DNA of 64,000 bases, taken from contig NZ_CP026652.1 of the NCBI RefSeq assembly GCF_002946835.1, positions 434,001-498,000 of the forward strand, written 5' to 3'. Below, one piece after another: positions 43,626 to 52,300 of the stretch (the first letter of the stretch is position 1; each line of letters starts with the position of its first letter). Made by a program: the position numbers and the translations under genes. A model generated the notes under the pieces. The model ran no database searches and had not been told where the DNA came from. It saw nothing but the letters and a program-made list of their open reading frames with translations. Source of the stretch: Streptomyces dengpaensis. Its GTDB lineage: Bacteria; Actinomycetota; Actinomycetes; Streptomycetales; Streptomycetaceae.

Positions 43626-44212
43626 AGGGCTCGCGCGTGACGGCGCTGCTGGCCGGGCTCGCGGCCGCGTTCACACTGACGGCGTGCGGAGTCCCCCCGT
43701 CCGACGTCATCCAGGCCGGCGAACCGGCGAGCGGCATGTTCTCCCCCAGTCCCAAGCCCTCGGTGCCGGTCGTCGTCTCCCTCTATTTCCTGGACGACGG
43801 TGATCTGACGGCTTATCCCCGCAAGATCGGCGATCCTGCGGACCTCGGGACCGTCGTGGCCCGACTGTTCGGCGGACCGACGACAAGCGAGACCGTGACG
43901 GCCACCACGGAGCTGCCCCGCCTGACGGATACACCGGACGTGACGGCCGGCAGCGGCAACGGCGTCTCCATCAAGCTCCCCAATCATGTCGCTCCCCTCA
44001 GCCACCCGGCCATGCTGCAGTTGGCGTGCACGGTGGCTCACGTGAGTGGGTCGTATGCCGCGCTGCCCGCGGACGCGCATCGGGACGGCGCCCCTGCCGC
44101 TCCTCCCGTCCATGCGCAGCGCTCCCCCGCACACACGAGCGTCCATGTGCTCGGGGACGGATGGACGATGACGCAGTCGGCCGACTCGTGTCCCGACCCT
44201 CCGCAGCCGTAG
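43622..44212 (+). CDS. Lipoprotein co-encoded with the two-component system
   Basis: A 196-residue lipoprotein. Signal peptide [17 protein letters not shown] has its lipobox Cys near residue 21. After a Pro/Ser linker the domain [20 protein letters not shown], then [14 protein letters not shown], resembles the GerMN/LpqB fold (a spore-germination-type domain) found in lipoproteins linked to MtrB/CseC kinases. Such proteins modulate the kinase at the outer membrane face. The GTG overlaps the kinase stop. The C-terminal 35 residues are Pro/Ala rich. Confidence 0.8.
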   Translation: MKGSRVTALLAGLAAAFTLTACGVPPSDVIQAGEPASGMFSPSPKPSVPVVVSLYFLDDGDLTAYPRKIGDPADLGTVVARLFGGPTTSETVTATTELPRLTDTPDVTAGSGNGVSIKLPNHVAPLSHPAMLQLACTVAHVSGSYAALPADAHRDGAPAAPPVHAQRSPAHTSVHVLGDGWTMTQSADSCPDPPQP

Positions 44213-44375
44213 GAGGAGCCCGGGCACGGCCCCGGTACTGGCAGAGATCATTGTTCGACTGGTCTGTATCCGTCCTTCACGGCGACCGCTGAACGGGCTC
44301 TGCGCTCCCCGTCACCGCTTCAGACAGCGGGCAACCGGGCCGGCGTTGTCAGTGGTGGCGTGCAGGATGACCGGC

Positions 44376-46463
44376 ATGACAACACCTGTTGCAGTGATTG
44401 TGGATGCCGCCGCCTACGCGCAGGCGGTCAAGGACGCGGTGGAGGCGTCGGCCGCCTACTATGCGGGCGGCACGTCGGTGCTCGACGATGACGCCTACGA
44501 CCGGCTGGTACGGGGCATCGCCGTGTGGGAGGCCGGCCATCCCGATCAGGTGCTGCCCGATTCGCCGACCGGGAAGGTCGCCGGGGGTGCCGTGGAGGGG
44601 GATGTCCCGCACACGGTGGCGATGCTGAGCCTGGACAACGTGTTCTCGCCGGAGGAATTCACCGCCTGGACCGCATCGCTGGCCCGCAGGGTCGGCCACG
44701 AGGTGGAGCGGTTCAGTGTCGAGCCCAAGCTCGACGGCCTCGCGATCGCCGCCCGCTACCAGGGCGGCCGCCTCACGCAGCTGATCACTCGCGGCGACGG
44801 GACGGCCGGGGAGGACGTCTCGCACGCGATCGGCACCATCGAAGGCCTGCCCGACAAGCTGACCGAGCCGGTCACGGTGGAGGTGCGCGGCGAAGTCCTC
44901 ATGACCACCGCCCAGTTCGAGCACGCCAACGAGGTACGCACCGCACATGGCGGACAGCCGTTCGCGAACCCGCGCAACGCCGCGGCGGGCACCCTGCGCG
45001 CCAAGGACCGCGCCTACACCGTGCCGATGACGTTCTTCGGCTACGGCCTCCTGCCACTGCCCGGCACCGAGGCCCGGCTCGCCGCGCGGCTGGGCGAGGT
45101 CGCGCACAGCGATCTGATGGCGCAGGCTGCTGGGCTCGGGGTGAACACCACCGCCTCCACCGCGGTGCCCGGCGTCAGTGCCGACACCGCCGGGCAGGTT
45201 CTGGCCCGCGTACGGGAGGTCGCCGCGCTGCGCGCGCAGTTGCCGTTCGGGATCGACGGGATCGTCATCAAGGCCGACCTGGCCGCCGACCAGCGCGCCG
45301 CCGGATCCGGTTCGCGTGCCCCGCGCTGGGCGATCGCCTACAAGCTGCCCGCCGTGGAGAAGATAACCCGGTTGCTGGAGGTGGAGTGGAACGTGGGCCG
45401 CACCGGCATCATCGCCCCCCGCGCCGTCCTTGAACCCGTCGAGATCGACGGCTCCACCATCACCTATGCCACCCTCCACAACCCGGCCGACATCACCCGC
45501 CGCGACCTGCGCCTGGGCGACCACGTCATGGTCCACCGGGCCGGCGACGTCATCCCCCGCATCGAAGCCCCCGTCGCACACCTGCGCACCGGCGACGAAC
45601 GGCCCATTGATTTCCCCGCAGTGTGCCCGCGGTGCGGTGGCGGCATCGACACCAGCGAGCAGCGCTGGCGCTGCGCCAACGGCCGCAACTGCCACCTGGT
45701 GGCTGCCCTGTCCTACGCAGCCGGCCGCGACCAGCTCGACATCGGGGGCCTGGGTCACACCCGTGTCGTCCAGCTTGTCGAAGCCGGCCTGGTCGCCGAT
45801 CTCGCGGACCTGTTCACCCTCACCCGCGACCAGCTTCTGAGCCTGGACCGTATGGGAGAAACCAGCACCGACAACCTCCTCGCCGCGATCACCAAGGCCA
45901 AGGAGCAGCCGCTGTCGCGGGTGCTGTGCGCGCTCGGGGTGCGCGGCACCGGCCGCTCCATGTCCCGGCGCATCGCCCGCCACTTCGCCACCATGGACAA
46001 CCTCCGCGCCGCCGACGCCGAAGCGATCCAGCAAGTCGACGGCATCGGCACCGAGAAGGCCCCGTCCATCGTCGCCGAACTCGCCGAACTCGCCCCGCTC
46101 ATCGACAAACTCACCACAGCCGGAGTCAACATGACCGAGCCCGGCGCGATCCCACTTGCCACCGCAGCCGGCAACGCCGACGGCAACGCGCAGCACGAGG
46201 AGACGGCGGGCGGGCCGCTGGCCGGTATGACGGTCGTCGTCACCGGCGCCATGACCGGTGCGCTGGAGGAACTCAGTCGCAACCAGATGAACGAACTCAT
46301 CGAACGCGCCGGCGGCCGCTCCTCCTCCAGCGTCTCCAAGAAGACCACGCTCGTCGTCGCCGGAGAAGGCGCCGGTTCCAAACAGGCCAAGGCCGAAACC
46401 CTCGGGATTCGTCTGGCAGCCCCAGAGGAATTCGCCGCGCTCGTCGCCGGCTTCCTCAACTGA
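44376..46463 (+). CDS. NAD-dependent DNA ligase (LigA type)
   Basis: A 695-residue DNA ligase joining nicks with NAD. Domain Ia is at the start ([17 protein letters not shown]). The adenylation Lys is in [17 protein letters not shown], followed by [15 protein letters not shown] and [11 protein letters not shown], with [10 protein letters not shown] and WAIAYKLPA later. Then come the OB fold, a Cys4 zinc finger (CPRCGGG...CANGRNC), helix-hairpin-helix repeats and a BRCT domain ending in [13 protein letters not shown]. It is complete. ATG 44376 has AGGA eight bases upstream. Because it sits in accessory DNA, it may be a second, non-housekeeping ligase. That is inference, since the housekeeping copy is outside the window. 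Confidence 0.92.
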   Translation: MTTPVAVIVDAAAYAQAVKDAVEASAAYYAGGTSVLDDDAYDRLVRGIAVWEAGHPDQVLPDSPTGKVAGGAVEGDVPHTVAMLSLDNVFSPEEFTAWTASLARRVGHEVERFSVEPKLDGLAIAARYQGGRLTQLITRGDGTAGEDVSHAIGTIEGLPDKLTEPVTVEVRGEVLMTTAQFEHANEVRTAHGGQPFANPRNAAAGTLRAKDRAYTVPMTFFGYGLLPLPGTEARLAARLGEVAHSDLMAQAAGLGVNTTASTAVPGVSADTAGQVLARVREVAALRAQLPFGIDGIVIKADLAADQRAAGSGSRAPRWAIAYKLPAVEKITRLLEVEWNVGRTGIIAPRAVLEPVEIDGSTITYATLHNPADITRRDLRLGDHVMVHRAGDVIPRIEAPVAHLRTGDERPIDFPAVCPRCGGGIDTSEQRWRCANGRNCHLVAALSYAAGRDQLDIGGLGHTRVVQLVEAGLVADLADLFTLTRDQLLSLDRMGETSTDNLLAAITKAKEQPLSRVLCALGVRGTGRSMSRRIARHFATMDNLRAADAEAIQQVDGIGTEKAPSIVAELAELAPLIDKLTTAGVNMTEPGAIPLATAAGNADGNAQHEETAGGPLAGMTVVVTGAMTGALEELSRNQMNELIERAGGRSSSSVSKKTTLVVAGEGAGSKQAKAETLGIRLAAPEEFAALVAGFLN

Positions 46464-46571
46464 CAGCACGCCCCGCAGGGATCGTCGGGTGGGCCGCCTC
46501 ACAGCGGCCACCCCGGCAGGCCGGCGAACAACCTCCTGCGGACTCAGACGCGATGGGTCGTCCGCTGCCAG

Positions 46572-46702
46572 TTACGCCATCGTCGTCCCCGGTTTCGGAG
46601 GAGACAGCACTGAGCGGAGCTGTCTGCGGGAACTGACCCCGAGCTTGGTGAAGACGTTGCCGAGGTGCCACTCCCCCGTGCGTGGGCTGATGAACAGCTG
46701 GG
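46572..46702 (-). pseudogene. C-terminal scrap of a LuxR-type regulator
   Basis: About 43 codons, FISPRTGEWHLGNVFTKLGV then SSRRQLRSVL, are the end of a LuxR/GerE DNA-binding domain. The start is lost. It lies between the ligase and the phosphatase gene. Confidence 0.75.
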
Positions 46703-46753
46703 GTCGCTTCGCTGGACAGCCGGGCCGGACGTCTGCACAGGCTCTGCCTGGGC

Positions 46754-46795
46754 GGGGCGGCCGAGTGGCTCAATGACGAGCGGCTCGGCCGCCCC
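46754..46795 (-). terminator. Hairpin downstream of the SpoIIE-family gene
   Basis: A perfect 12-bp stem (GGGGCGGCCGAG with CTCGGCCGCCCC) with an 18-nt loop, 33 bases after the minus-strand phosphatase stop. Confidence 0.65.
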
Positions 46796-46827
46796 GAAGT
46801 GCGTCGTCCGACCGCCTTCGACAACCA

Positions 46828-49152
46828 CTACTGGCCGGCGCTCTGCTTCGTCGACGCGGACGGCATCATCTGCTGCACTGCCCAGACGGTCTTTCCCCGC
46901 TCCCAGTAGCGGGTGCCCCACTGGTCCGCGAGGCTCGCGATGATGAACAGACCTCTGCCTGTCTCGTCGATGGTGCGGGCATGTTTCACCTGTGGAGCGC
47001 TGGTCGCGCCGTCGCTGACCTCGCTGGTCAGCATCCGGTCGAAGATCAGACGTAGCTGCAGGGGCGGAGCGCCGTAGCGGACCGCGTTGCCGACAAGTTC
47101 GCTGACGATGAGCTCATTGGTGAACGCCGTTTCCTCGTCCACACCCCAAACGCTCAGTTGGCGACGGGCTGCCGCACGGGCAATCGGTGCGGCCTCGGGG
47201 TCCGCCGGTAGGGAGAGGGCCAACACCCGATCTGCGGGCAGCGCCTTCATACGGGCAAGCAGCATCAATGTCTCGCCGATCCGGTGGCCGCCCGTGAGCG
47301 CGTTCGCGATTTTGTCGCACACTACTGGCAGGTGCCGCGTGCTGGCGCCGTTCAGGAGCGGACGCAGCGGACCGGATGGCGCCAGAACCTCGTCCGCGAG
47401 CGCGGCCGTGCCCATCGCCAGGGTGCTCCCTTCGGCAAGTTTGACAGTTGTCGCGGGGAATGGGGCGTCGCCCGTTCCGGTGAGCGGAGGACCTGGGGGC
47501 ACGGGCAGGTTGGCCGATGCGCCGTCCGGAAAGACGGCGACTGGCTCTGGGATGCCGGCGCGGGCGATGGTGCAGGTGAGATCGACCGGGTCGTAGATCG
47601 CGATGGCGCAGCTGACGGTAAGTGGCTCACTTTGCAGGGGATCCTGGGGAGGCAGTGCGAGGCGCTCGGCGGCGAGACGCACTGCGGTGTCGCTCAAGCG
47701 GGCGAGCAGTTCGTCGGGCCGCAGGTCCAGGGCGGCGAGCGTATGGATGGCTGTCCGCAGTTGCCCCATCGTGATGGCTGCGGATATGCCTCGTCCGCCG
47801 ACGTCGCCGACGATCAGCGCGGTCCGTGCACCGGGCAGGGCGATGGCGTCGAACCACGCGCCGCCGCCCTCCGGACCGGGCAGGTGCAGCTGGGAGGTCT
47901 CGACGGTGGCATGCGTGGCAGGGTGTTGGGGGAGAAGCCTGCGCTGGACGGTTGACGCGATAATCCACTCGCGCATGTACTGACGGGCATTGTTGATGCA
48001 GAGCGCGGCGTGTTCGCACGCGGCGGACGCCAGCTCGACGTCATCCTCATCAAAGGGGTCTTCTTGCTGGTGGCGGTAGAAGCTGACCACACCCAAGGCC
48101 TGGCCGCGCAACGCCAGGGGTGCCACGATCAGGGAGTGGGCACCGGATCGCCTGATGGCATCGGCTCGGGCTGGGTCGGCGGCTAGCCACGAGCTGTCCT
48201 CCTCGATCGAGATGAGGCGCGGCCGAAGGTCGGCCAGGACGCGCGAGAAGGGGGTGTCGGCCGACAGGGGACGCACGTCTCCGGCCGGGCGGGCCGGGAT
48301 GGGACCTTGGCAGGCTGTTCGGCGCAGGGGAACGTCCCGGTGGACGGGGACCGAAGGAGGCTCCTCTCCGCAGACGACGTCTTCGATCACCTCAACGACA
48401 GCGATCCCCGCGAAGGCAGGAACGACCGCCTCCACCAGCTCGCGGCAGACAGCGGGCACGTTCAGCGCGTGCCCCACTCGTGCGCGGACCGTATCCAGGA
48501 GGGCCAGGCGGTTCTGTGCGTTCTCGCGCTCGGTGACATCGACCGCGGATGCCACCAGACCGAGCACATCGCCGTGGGAGGCCTCCAGGCGGAAGTAGGA
48601 GACGGAGTAGATGCGGCGCCTGGGCCGGCCCGGCGCCTGGCCGCCCCGGACGAGCCTGTTCACCACGGGCTCTCCGCTCTCCAGGACCCTTTGCGCCACG
48701 GCGGCTTCTTCCTCGGGGTCTTCGAGTTCGTACGCCTCCGTGAAGCGCCTGCCGAGCAGGTGTCCCACCGGCGTGTCGCGCAGCCCGCGGGTGGCGCTGT
48801 TCATGCGGACCACGCGCAGTTGATCGTCCAGGACCTGCAGTCCCACCGGAGACTGGGTGAACATGGCCTTCAGGACCGCCACGTCCTCCCCTCGTGAAAC
48901 AGCCCCTGCTGTCGCGCACACCTGCCAAGCAACGGAAGTGCCGCGCAGCACCGGCTTGACCAGCACCGGGGCCACATCCGAGCGACTGCCCCGACGCCAT
49001 CCGCCGACAGCGCCGGCCTCATGCATCAGCGTGGCGACGGACTGACCAACGGCCTCCTCGGCGGACCATCCGAACAGCTCCTCAGCGGGACGTCGCCACT
49101 GGGTGACGCGGCCGCCCTCATCGAGGTTCATGAGCACGTCACCGTCGGACAT
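46828..49152 (-). CDS. PAS-PAS-GAF-SpoIIE phosphatase with C-terminal kinase domain
   Basis: A 774-residue regulator of anti-sigma-type partner switching. Order: a PAS-like start (DEGGRVTQWRRPAEELFGW), a second PAS (about 95-215, VLDDQLRVVRMNSATRG), a GAF domain (about 235-400), the SpoIIE/PP2C phosphatase (about 420-630, with ARTALIVGDVGGRGISAAI), and a HATPase_c domain of the anti-sigma kinase type (NELIVSELVGNAVRYGAPP, TGRGLFIIASLADQWG). The phosphatase metal Asp in VGDVGG is present. ATG 49152 follows GGAGGTG. It is divergent from an 86-residue gene and a second PP2C. Its partners in the cell are not visible. Confidence 0.9.
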   Translation of the reverse strand: MSDGDVLMNLDEGGRVTQWRRPAEELFGWSAEEAVGQSVATLMHEAGAVGGWRRGSRSDVAPVLVKPVLRGTSVAWQVCATAGAVSRGEDVAVLKAMFTQSPVGLQVLDDQLRVVRMNSATRGLRDTPVGHLLGRRFTEAYELEDPEEEAAVAQRVLESGEPVVNRLVRGGQAPGRPRRRIYSVSYFRLEASHGDVLGLVASAVDVTERENAQNRLALLDTVRARVGHALNVPAVCRELVEAVVPAFAGIAVVEVIEDVVCGEEPPSVPVHRDVPLRRTACQGPIPARPAGDVRPLSADTPFSRVLADLRPRLISIEEDSSWLAADPARADAIRRSGAHSLIVAPLALRGQALGVVSFYRHQQEDPFDEDDVELASAACEHAALCINNARQYMREWIIASTVQRRLLPQHPATHATVETSQLHLPGPEGGGAWFDAIALPGARTALIVGDVGGRGISAAITMGQLRTAIHTLAALDLRPDELLARLSDTAVRLAAERLALPPQDPLQSEPLTVSCAIAIYDPVDLTCTIARAGIPEPVAVFPDGASANLPVPPGPPLTGTGDAPFPATTVKLAEGSTLAMGTAALADEVLAPSGPLRPLLNGASTRHLPVVCDKIANALTGGHRIGETLMLLARMKALPADRVLALSLPADPEAAPIARAAARRQLSVWGVDEETAFTNELIVSELVGNAVRYGAPPLQLRLIFDRMLTSEVSDGATSAPQVKHARTIDETGRGLFIIASLADQWGTRYWERGKTVWAVQQMMPSASTKQSAGQ

Positions 49153-49939
49153 TGGAACGCACCTCCGCTCCCATCCCCTGGTCCGCTTGCCCGGTGCGCT
49201 CCACCGATCGGCGCAGCGCACCCCTCCACCAGTTCAAGCGCGTGGCAGTCCACCGGCAACCCGACCCGACTTCCGCCAAGCCCTGCCTGGGGCGTGGTGA
49301 GCCGCCGACGATCGCGTAACGCCTGGCTGGCGGCCGACCACTCATCACCCCTCCATATCTTCGTGACGTCCGCTCTGGCGAGCAGCGGGTGTGTTTCGGT
49401 GCGCATTGAGGAGAGCGCCATCATCGGTCGCGGCAGTGGTCGGCGCGGGCGACCGCGGCCTCTGAGGTGGTGTGCCGCGCCGTCGACAGCGTCCTGCTGG
49501 TCGGTGCGCAGCGCGAGCCGTGGGCCGGGCTGGGTGCTCGCGGCCATCGCGCTGTTCCTCGGCCTCTGGCGCCGGGCGGGTGCGCAGGGCGGGTATCGCC
49601 TCCACGACATCCACGCGCACCTCAGTATCGGCAACCTGGGCTTCGATGAGTACGCCGCCTGGGCCCACGACGATCTCGAAGGGATCTACCGGTCGTTCGG
49701 AGGTGCGTGCTGGCACGGGCAGGCCCTCAGGGCGTCGGACAACCGGGCAGGGCGATCCGCCGGCCGCCCTCCGCTGCGCCGGGTGCGGACGGTGCCAGGC
49801 GAGAACCCGTGAACCCGCTCCAGGTTGCGGCGGTACCAGGCAGGGCCCGGCGGACAGGTCTCCGAGCTCATCGAGACCGCCCGCAAGTTCGCCCGCACCG
49901 CCGTCGAGTGCCGCACGGCACGGGCACAGAAAGCAAGCC

Positions 49940-49963
49940 CCGCCTCCCGGGTATGGGAGGCGG
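49940..49963. terminator. Hairpin in the intergenic region
   Basis: A perfect 9-bp stem (CCGCCTCCC with GGGAGGCGG) with a 6-nt loop. Confidence 0.5.
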
Positions 49964-50011
49964 CTGTATGGAGCGCCGGGCAGGCCTTGCACCTGCATTT
50001 CCCCGCAGGAA

Positions 50012-50041
50012 GCGGGGCGCCAAGCCCCGCACGCCGCTTTT
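50012..50041 (+). terminator. Hairpin followed by a short T-run
   Basis: A 7-bp stem (GCGGGGC with GCCCCGC) with a 5-nt loop, then ACGCCGCTTTT. It is the nearest match to a classical terminator in the window and may end the unidentified gene upstream. Confidence 0.6.
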
Positions 50042-50118
50042 GGAGTAATAGACGTTCGCCCTGTTCGGCCGTGTCACGCTGTGGTCTCGATTGATCAGGT
50101 GGTGTCAGGAGGCCAGAA

Positions 50119-50379
50119 ATGTACCGCTCAAGTGAGGGGCTGTACGAGCAGATCCATCCTGACCGGCGGTCGGACCCGACGGTTCGGCAGTCAGCCCAGC
50201 CGTACCCCGTGCGCCGGAACACGGCGGCGGCAGCCGCCCCGGCGGGCAACCCTGTCGAGGCCGATGCCGAGTGCAAGCCCGCCGCAGCGCCCGACAACGC
50301 CTCGTTCACGCCGACCGGCACCGATTGCTGCCCGCTGAAGGTGGCCGAGACCGGATTTCGGGCCGCTGGGCGCTCCTGA
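50119..50379 (+). CDS. 86-residue hypothetical protein coupled to the PP2C gene
   Basis: A small gene with AGGAGG eight to nine bases before the ATG. Its TGA overlaps the ATG of the next gene (TGATG), so the two are translated together. The product has low-complexity Ala/Pro stretches, two Cys close together (TDCCPLK) and no recognised domain or membrane helix. It may be a regulatory partner of the phosphatase, such as a small substrate or chaperone, but that is only an inference from coupling. Confidence 0.6.
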   Translation: MYRSSEGLYEQIHPDRRSDPTVRQSAQPYPVRRNTAAAAAPAGNPVEADAECKPAAAPDNASFTPTGTDCCPLKVAETGFRAAGRS

Positions 50380-51713
50380 TGGCCGGAGAGAAGGAAGAGA
50401 AACAACCGAGGCAGCCGCGCCTTCCCAATCTGCACCTGCGTCTGCGCGCCGAACTGGGCCAGATCGACGAGCAGTTGCGCGCCTTGCTGGACGCCATGGA
50501 CCGGCTGCAGGGCCTCCTGGATGCGGTGGTGGCCATCAGCCGGGAGGTGGAGCTGCCTGCGGTGCTGAACCGTATCGTGACCACCGCGATGGACCTGGTC
50601 GGTGCCCGCTACGGGGCGCTGGGCGTCCTCAACGATTCCGGGGAGTACTTGGAGCAGTTCATTGCCGCAGGGCTGTCCGAACAGGAACGCGCTGCTCTGG
50701 CCGAGACCGGCTTGCCTCGCGGTGCGGGCGTCCTCGGGCACGTGATCCGCCACCCCGAGCCCCTGCGGGTCGACGACATTTCGGCCCATCCGGCCTCCGC
50801 CGGTTTTCCGCCCGGCCACCCGCGCTTGCGCACCTTGCTCGGCGTCGCCATCAGCGTCCGCGGCAAGATCTACGGTGACCTCTACCTCTCCGAGCGGCAC
50901 GACGGACAGCCCTTCGACGCCCACGACGAGGAGATCGTCGTAGCCCTGGCCAGCGCAGCCGGCATCGCGATCGAAAACGTCCGCCTGTTTGAACGGGTTC
51001 GCGTCGCAGCCGAGCAGTTCCAGCGGCTTCTGCTGCCAACGCTGCCCGACCTGCGGCCTTTCACCGCCGCCGCCATCTACCGGCCCGCTGCCGAGCCCAG
51101 CCAGCTCGGCGGGGACTGGTACGACGCCATCCCGCTGCCCGACAACGTTGTTGCGGTCGTCATCGGTGACGTGGTCGGCCACGATCTGCGGGCCGCGGCC
51201 GCCATGGCCTCCACCCGTAACATGCTGCGCGCCTTGCTGTTCGACCGGAGCAGTCCGCCCGGTGCGATCCTGACCCAGCTCGACCACGCCCTGCAGACCA
51301 TCACGAACAATCCCCTCACCACCACCACCCTGGCGCGTATCGAACCAGAAGGACCAGGCTGGCGGCTCCGCTGGAGTGCCGCGGGCCACGTTCCACCGCT
51401 GTTGCTCACCCCTGAGCTCCGGGCGGAATACCTGATCGCCGAGCCCGGGCTGCCGCTCGGGGTCGACCCCGAGATGCCCCGTCCTGACCACTCCCACTTC
51501 CTGCCACCAGGCGCCACCGTGGTCTTCTTCACTGACGGGCTGGTCGAGCACCCTGACCACTCCATCGACGAGAGTCTGAACGAGCTCGCCGATCTCGCCA
51601 CCGTGTATGGCGCCCTGCCCCTGCAAGAGTTCGTTCAAGCACTGGCCGATCACCACCCCAGCGACGGTCACGACGACATGGCCATCCTCGCCCTGCGCAC
51701 CCCGCACGCCTGA
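50379..51713 (+). CDS. GAF-domain SpoIIE/PP2C-family phosphatase
   Basis: A 444-residue protein. After a coiled-coil start (LRAELGQIDEQLRALLDAMD), a GAF domain (about 55-200) carries ARYGALGVLNDSGEYLEQFI and GAGVLGHVIRHPEPLRVDD. The SpoIIE/PP2C domain starts at about 215 with QLGGDWYDAIPLPDN, VAVVIGDVVGHDLRAAAAM and WSAAGHVPPLLLT, and TDGLVEHPD with HDDMAILALR near the end. The metal-binding Asp residues in GGDWYDA, GDVVGHD and DDMA are present, so it is probably active. It has no kinase domain, unlike the phosphatase at 46828. It probably dephosphorylates an anti-sigma antagonist. Confidence 0.9.
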   Translation: MAGEKEEKQPRQPRLPNLHLRLRAELGQIDEQLRALLDAMDRLQGLLDAVVAISREVELPAVLNRIVTTAMDLVGARYGALGVLNDSGEYLEQFIAAGLSEQERAALAETGLPRGAGVLGHVIRHPEPLRVDDISAHPASAGFPPGHPRLRTLLGVAISVRGKIYGDLYLSERHDGQPFDAHDEEIVVALASAAGIAIENVRLFERVRVAAEQFQRLLLPTLPDLRPFTAAAIYRPAAEPSQLGGDWYDAIPLPDNVVAVVIGDVVGHDLRAAAAMASTRNMLRALLFDRSSPPGAILTQLDHALQTITNNPLTTTTLARIEPEGPGWRLRWSAAGHVPPLLLTPELRAEYLIAEPGLPLGVDPEMPRPDHSHFLPPGATVVFFTDGLVEHPDHSIDESLNELADLATVYGALPLQEFVQALADHHPSDGHDDMAILALRTPHA

Positions 51714-51879
51714 TCCCCGACGCCGGCCGATCCGAGCGCGCGCCATGGCGAAAGGGGCCACGCGACCCGGCCTCGTCCTGTGATCGAGAGCCGAACATCC
51801 AGCTCAGCGGCGCTGTGGAGGATCCCGGGGATCCGACGGATGATGGACTCCGGGGCGATGTCAACGCGGAGGTCGCCCG

Positions 51880-52233
51880 ATGACTGTCGCGCGGCACGAA
51901 TGGCTCCGGCGCAGCGGGGTGGCCGCCCTGGAGATGTGCGCCGTTGCCGCGCTGTACTACGGCTCGGCCCAGGTGGGGCTGCTCCAGCAAGTGGTACGCG
52001 GCCAGGTCACCCCGCTGTGGCCCCCGACCGGTATCGCCCTGGCGAGCCTGCTCCTGCGCGGCCCGCGGGTCTGGCCCGGGATCGCACTCGGCGCCCTCCT
52101 GGTCAACCTCTCGCTCGGGCCATCGATCCCGGCCGTGCTCGCGATCGCGTTGGGAAACACCCTCGCGCCCGTCTGCTCGTACCTGCTGCTCTGCTCCGCC
52201 GTACGGGGTTCCTTGACTTGCTCCTCGGGCTGA
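51880..52233 (+). pseudogene. MASE1 membrane-sensor gene truncated by a TnpB element
   Basis: Starts with a good GGAGG signal and ATG 51880, then MCAVAALYYGSAQVGLLQQV, WPPTGIALASLLLRGP, VWPGIALGALLVNLS and LGNTLAPVCSYLLL. These are the first helices of a MASE1 domain, which normally precedes a phosphatase, kinase or cyclase output. At about 52212 the sequence changes to the TnpB element end and stops at 52233. The remainder is not found after the element, so more than a simple insertion has happened. Confidence 0.8.
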
Positions 52234-52300
52234 AGCCCGAGGATTCTGGCCTTCTCGTCCGTTGCTGTGCCGCTACGCGGCACAGGGTTCGGGCGGGAAT
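52213..52300 (-). ncRNA. Predicted omega-RNA end / right end of the TnpB element
   Basis: On the TnpB-coding strand, the gene end and the next 60 bases carry two perfect hairpins: 52265-52285 (9-bp stem, overlapping the stop codon) and 52222-52243 (10-bp stem). Then the element ends near the GTCAAG at 52212-52217, next to host DNA. This is the layout of the guide RNA of TnpB nucleases, whose guide is the flanking host sequence (from 52212 downwards on the minus strand). The 5' limit inside tnpB is unknown. Confidence 0.55.

Larger units (their letters stand above)
49153..50118. other. Divergent intergenic region with hairpins and a possible gene end
   Basis: Plus-strand bases about 49530-49812 read LAAIALFLGLWRRAGAQGG, then LHDIHAHLSIGNLGFDEYA and ending ENP-stop. 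This is protein-like and may be the end of a gene I cannot identify. Two hairpins follow (49940-49963 and 50012-50030). Confidence 0.35.

Noticed and set aside
41341..44212. Calling the operon the sigE-cseABC locus
   Set aside because: There is no sigma factor gene upstream and the lipoprotein comes last rather than before the regulator; only similarity in type is supported.
44349..46511. A 720-codon open frame on the minus strand
   Set aside because: Antisense shadow of the DNA ligase; no domain and no start signal. Long antisense frames are normal at this GC content.
49686..51761. A 691-codon open frame on the minus strand
   Set aside because: It is the antisense shadow of the GAF-PP2C gene and its small partner; composition is Gly/Gln/His-rich without motifs, and the plus strand explains the region fully.
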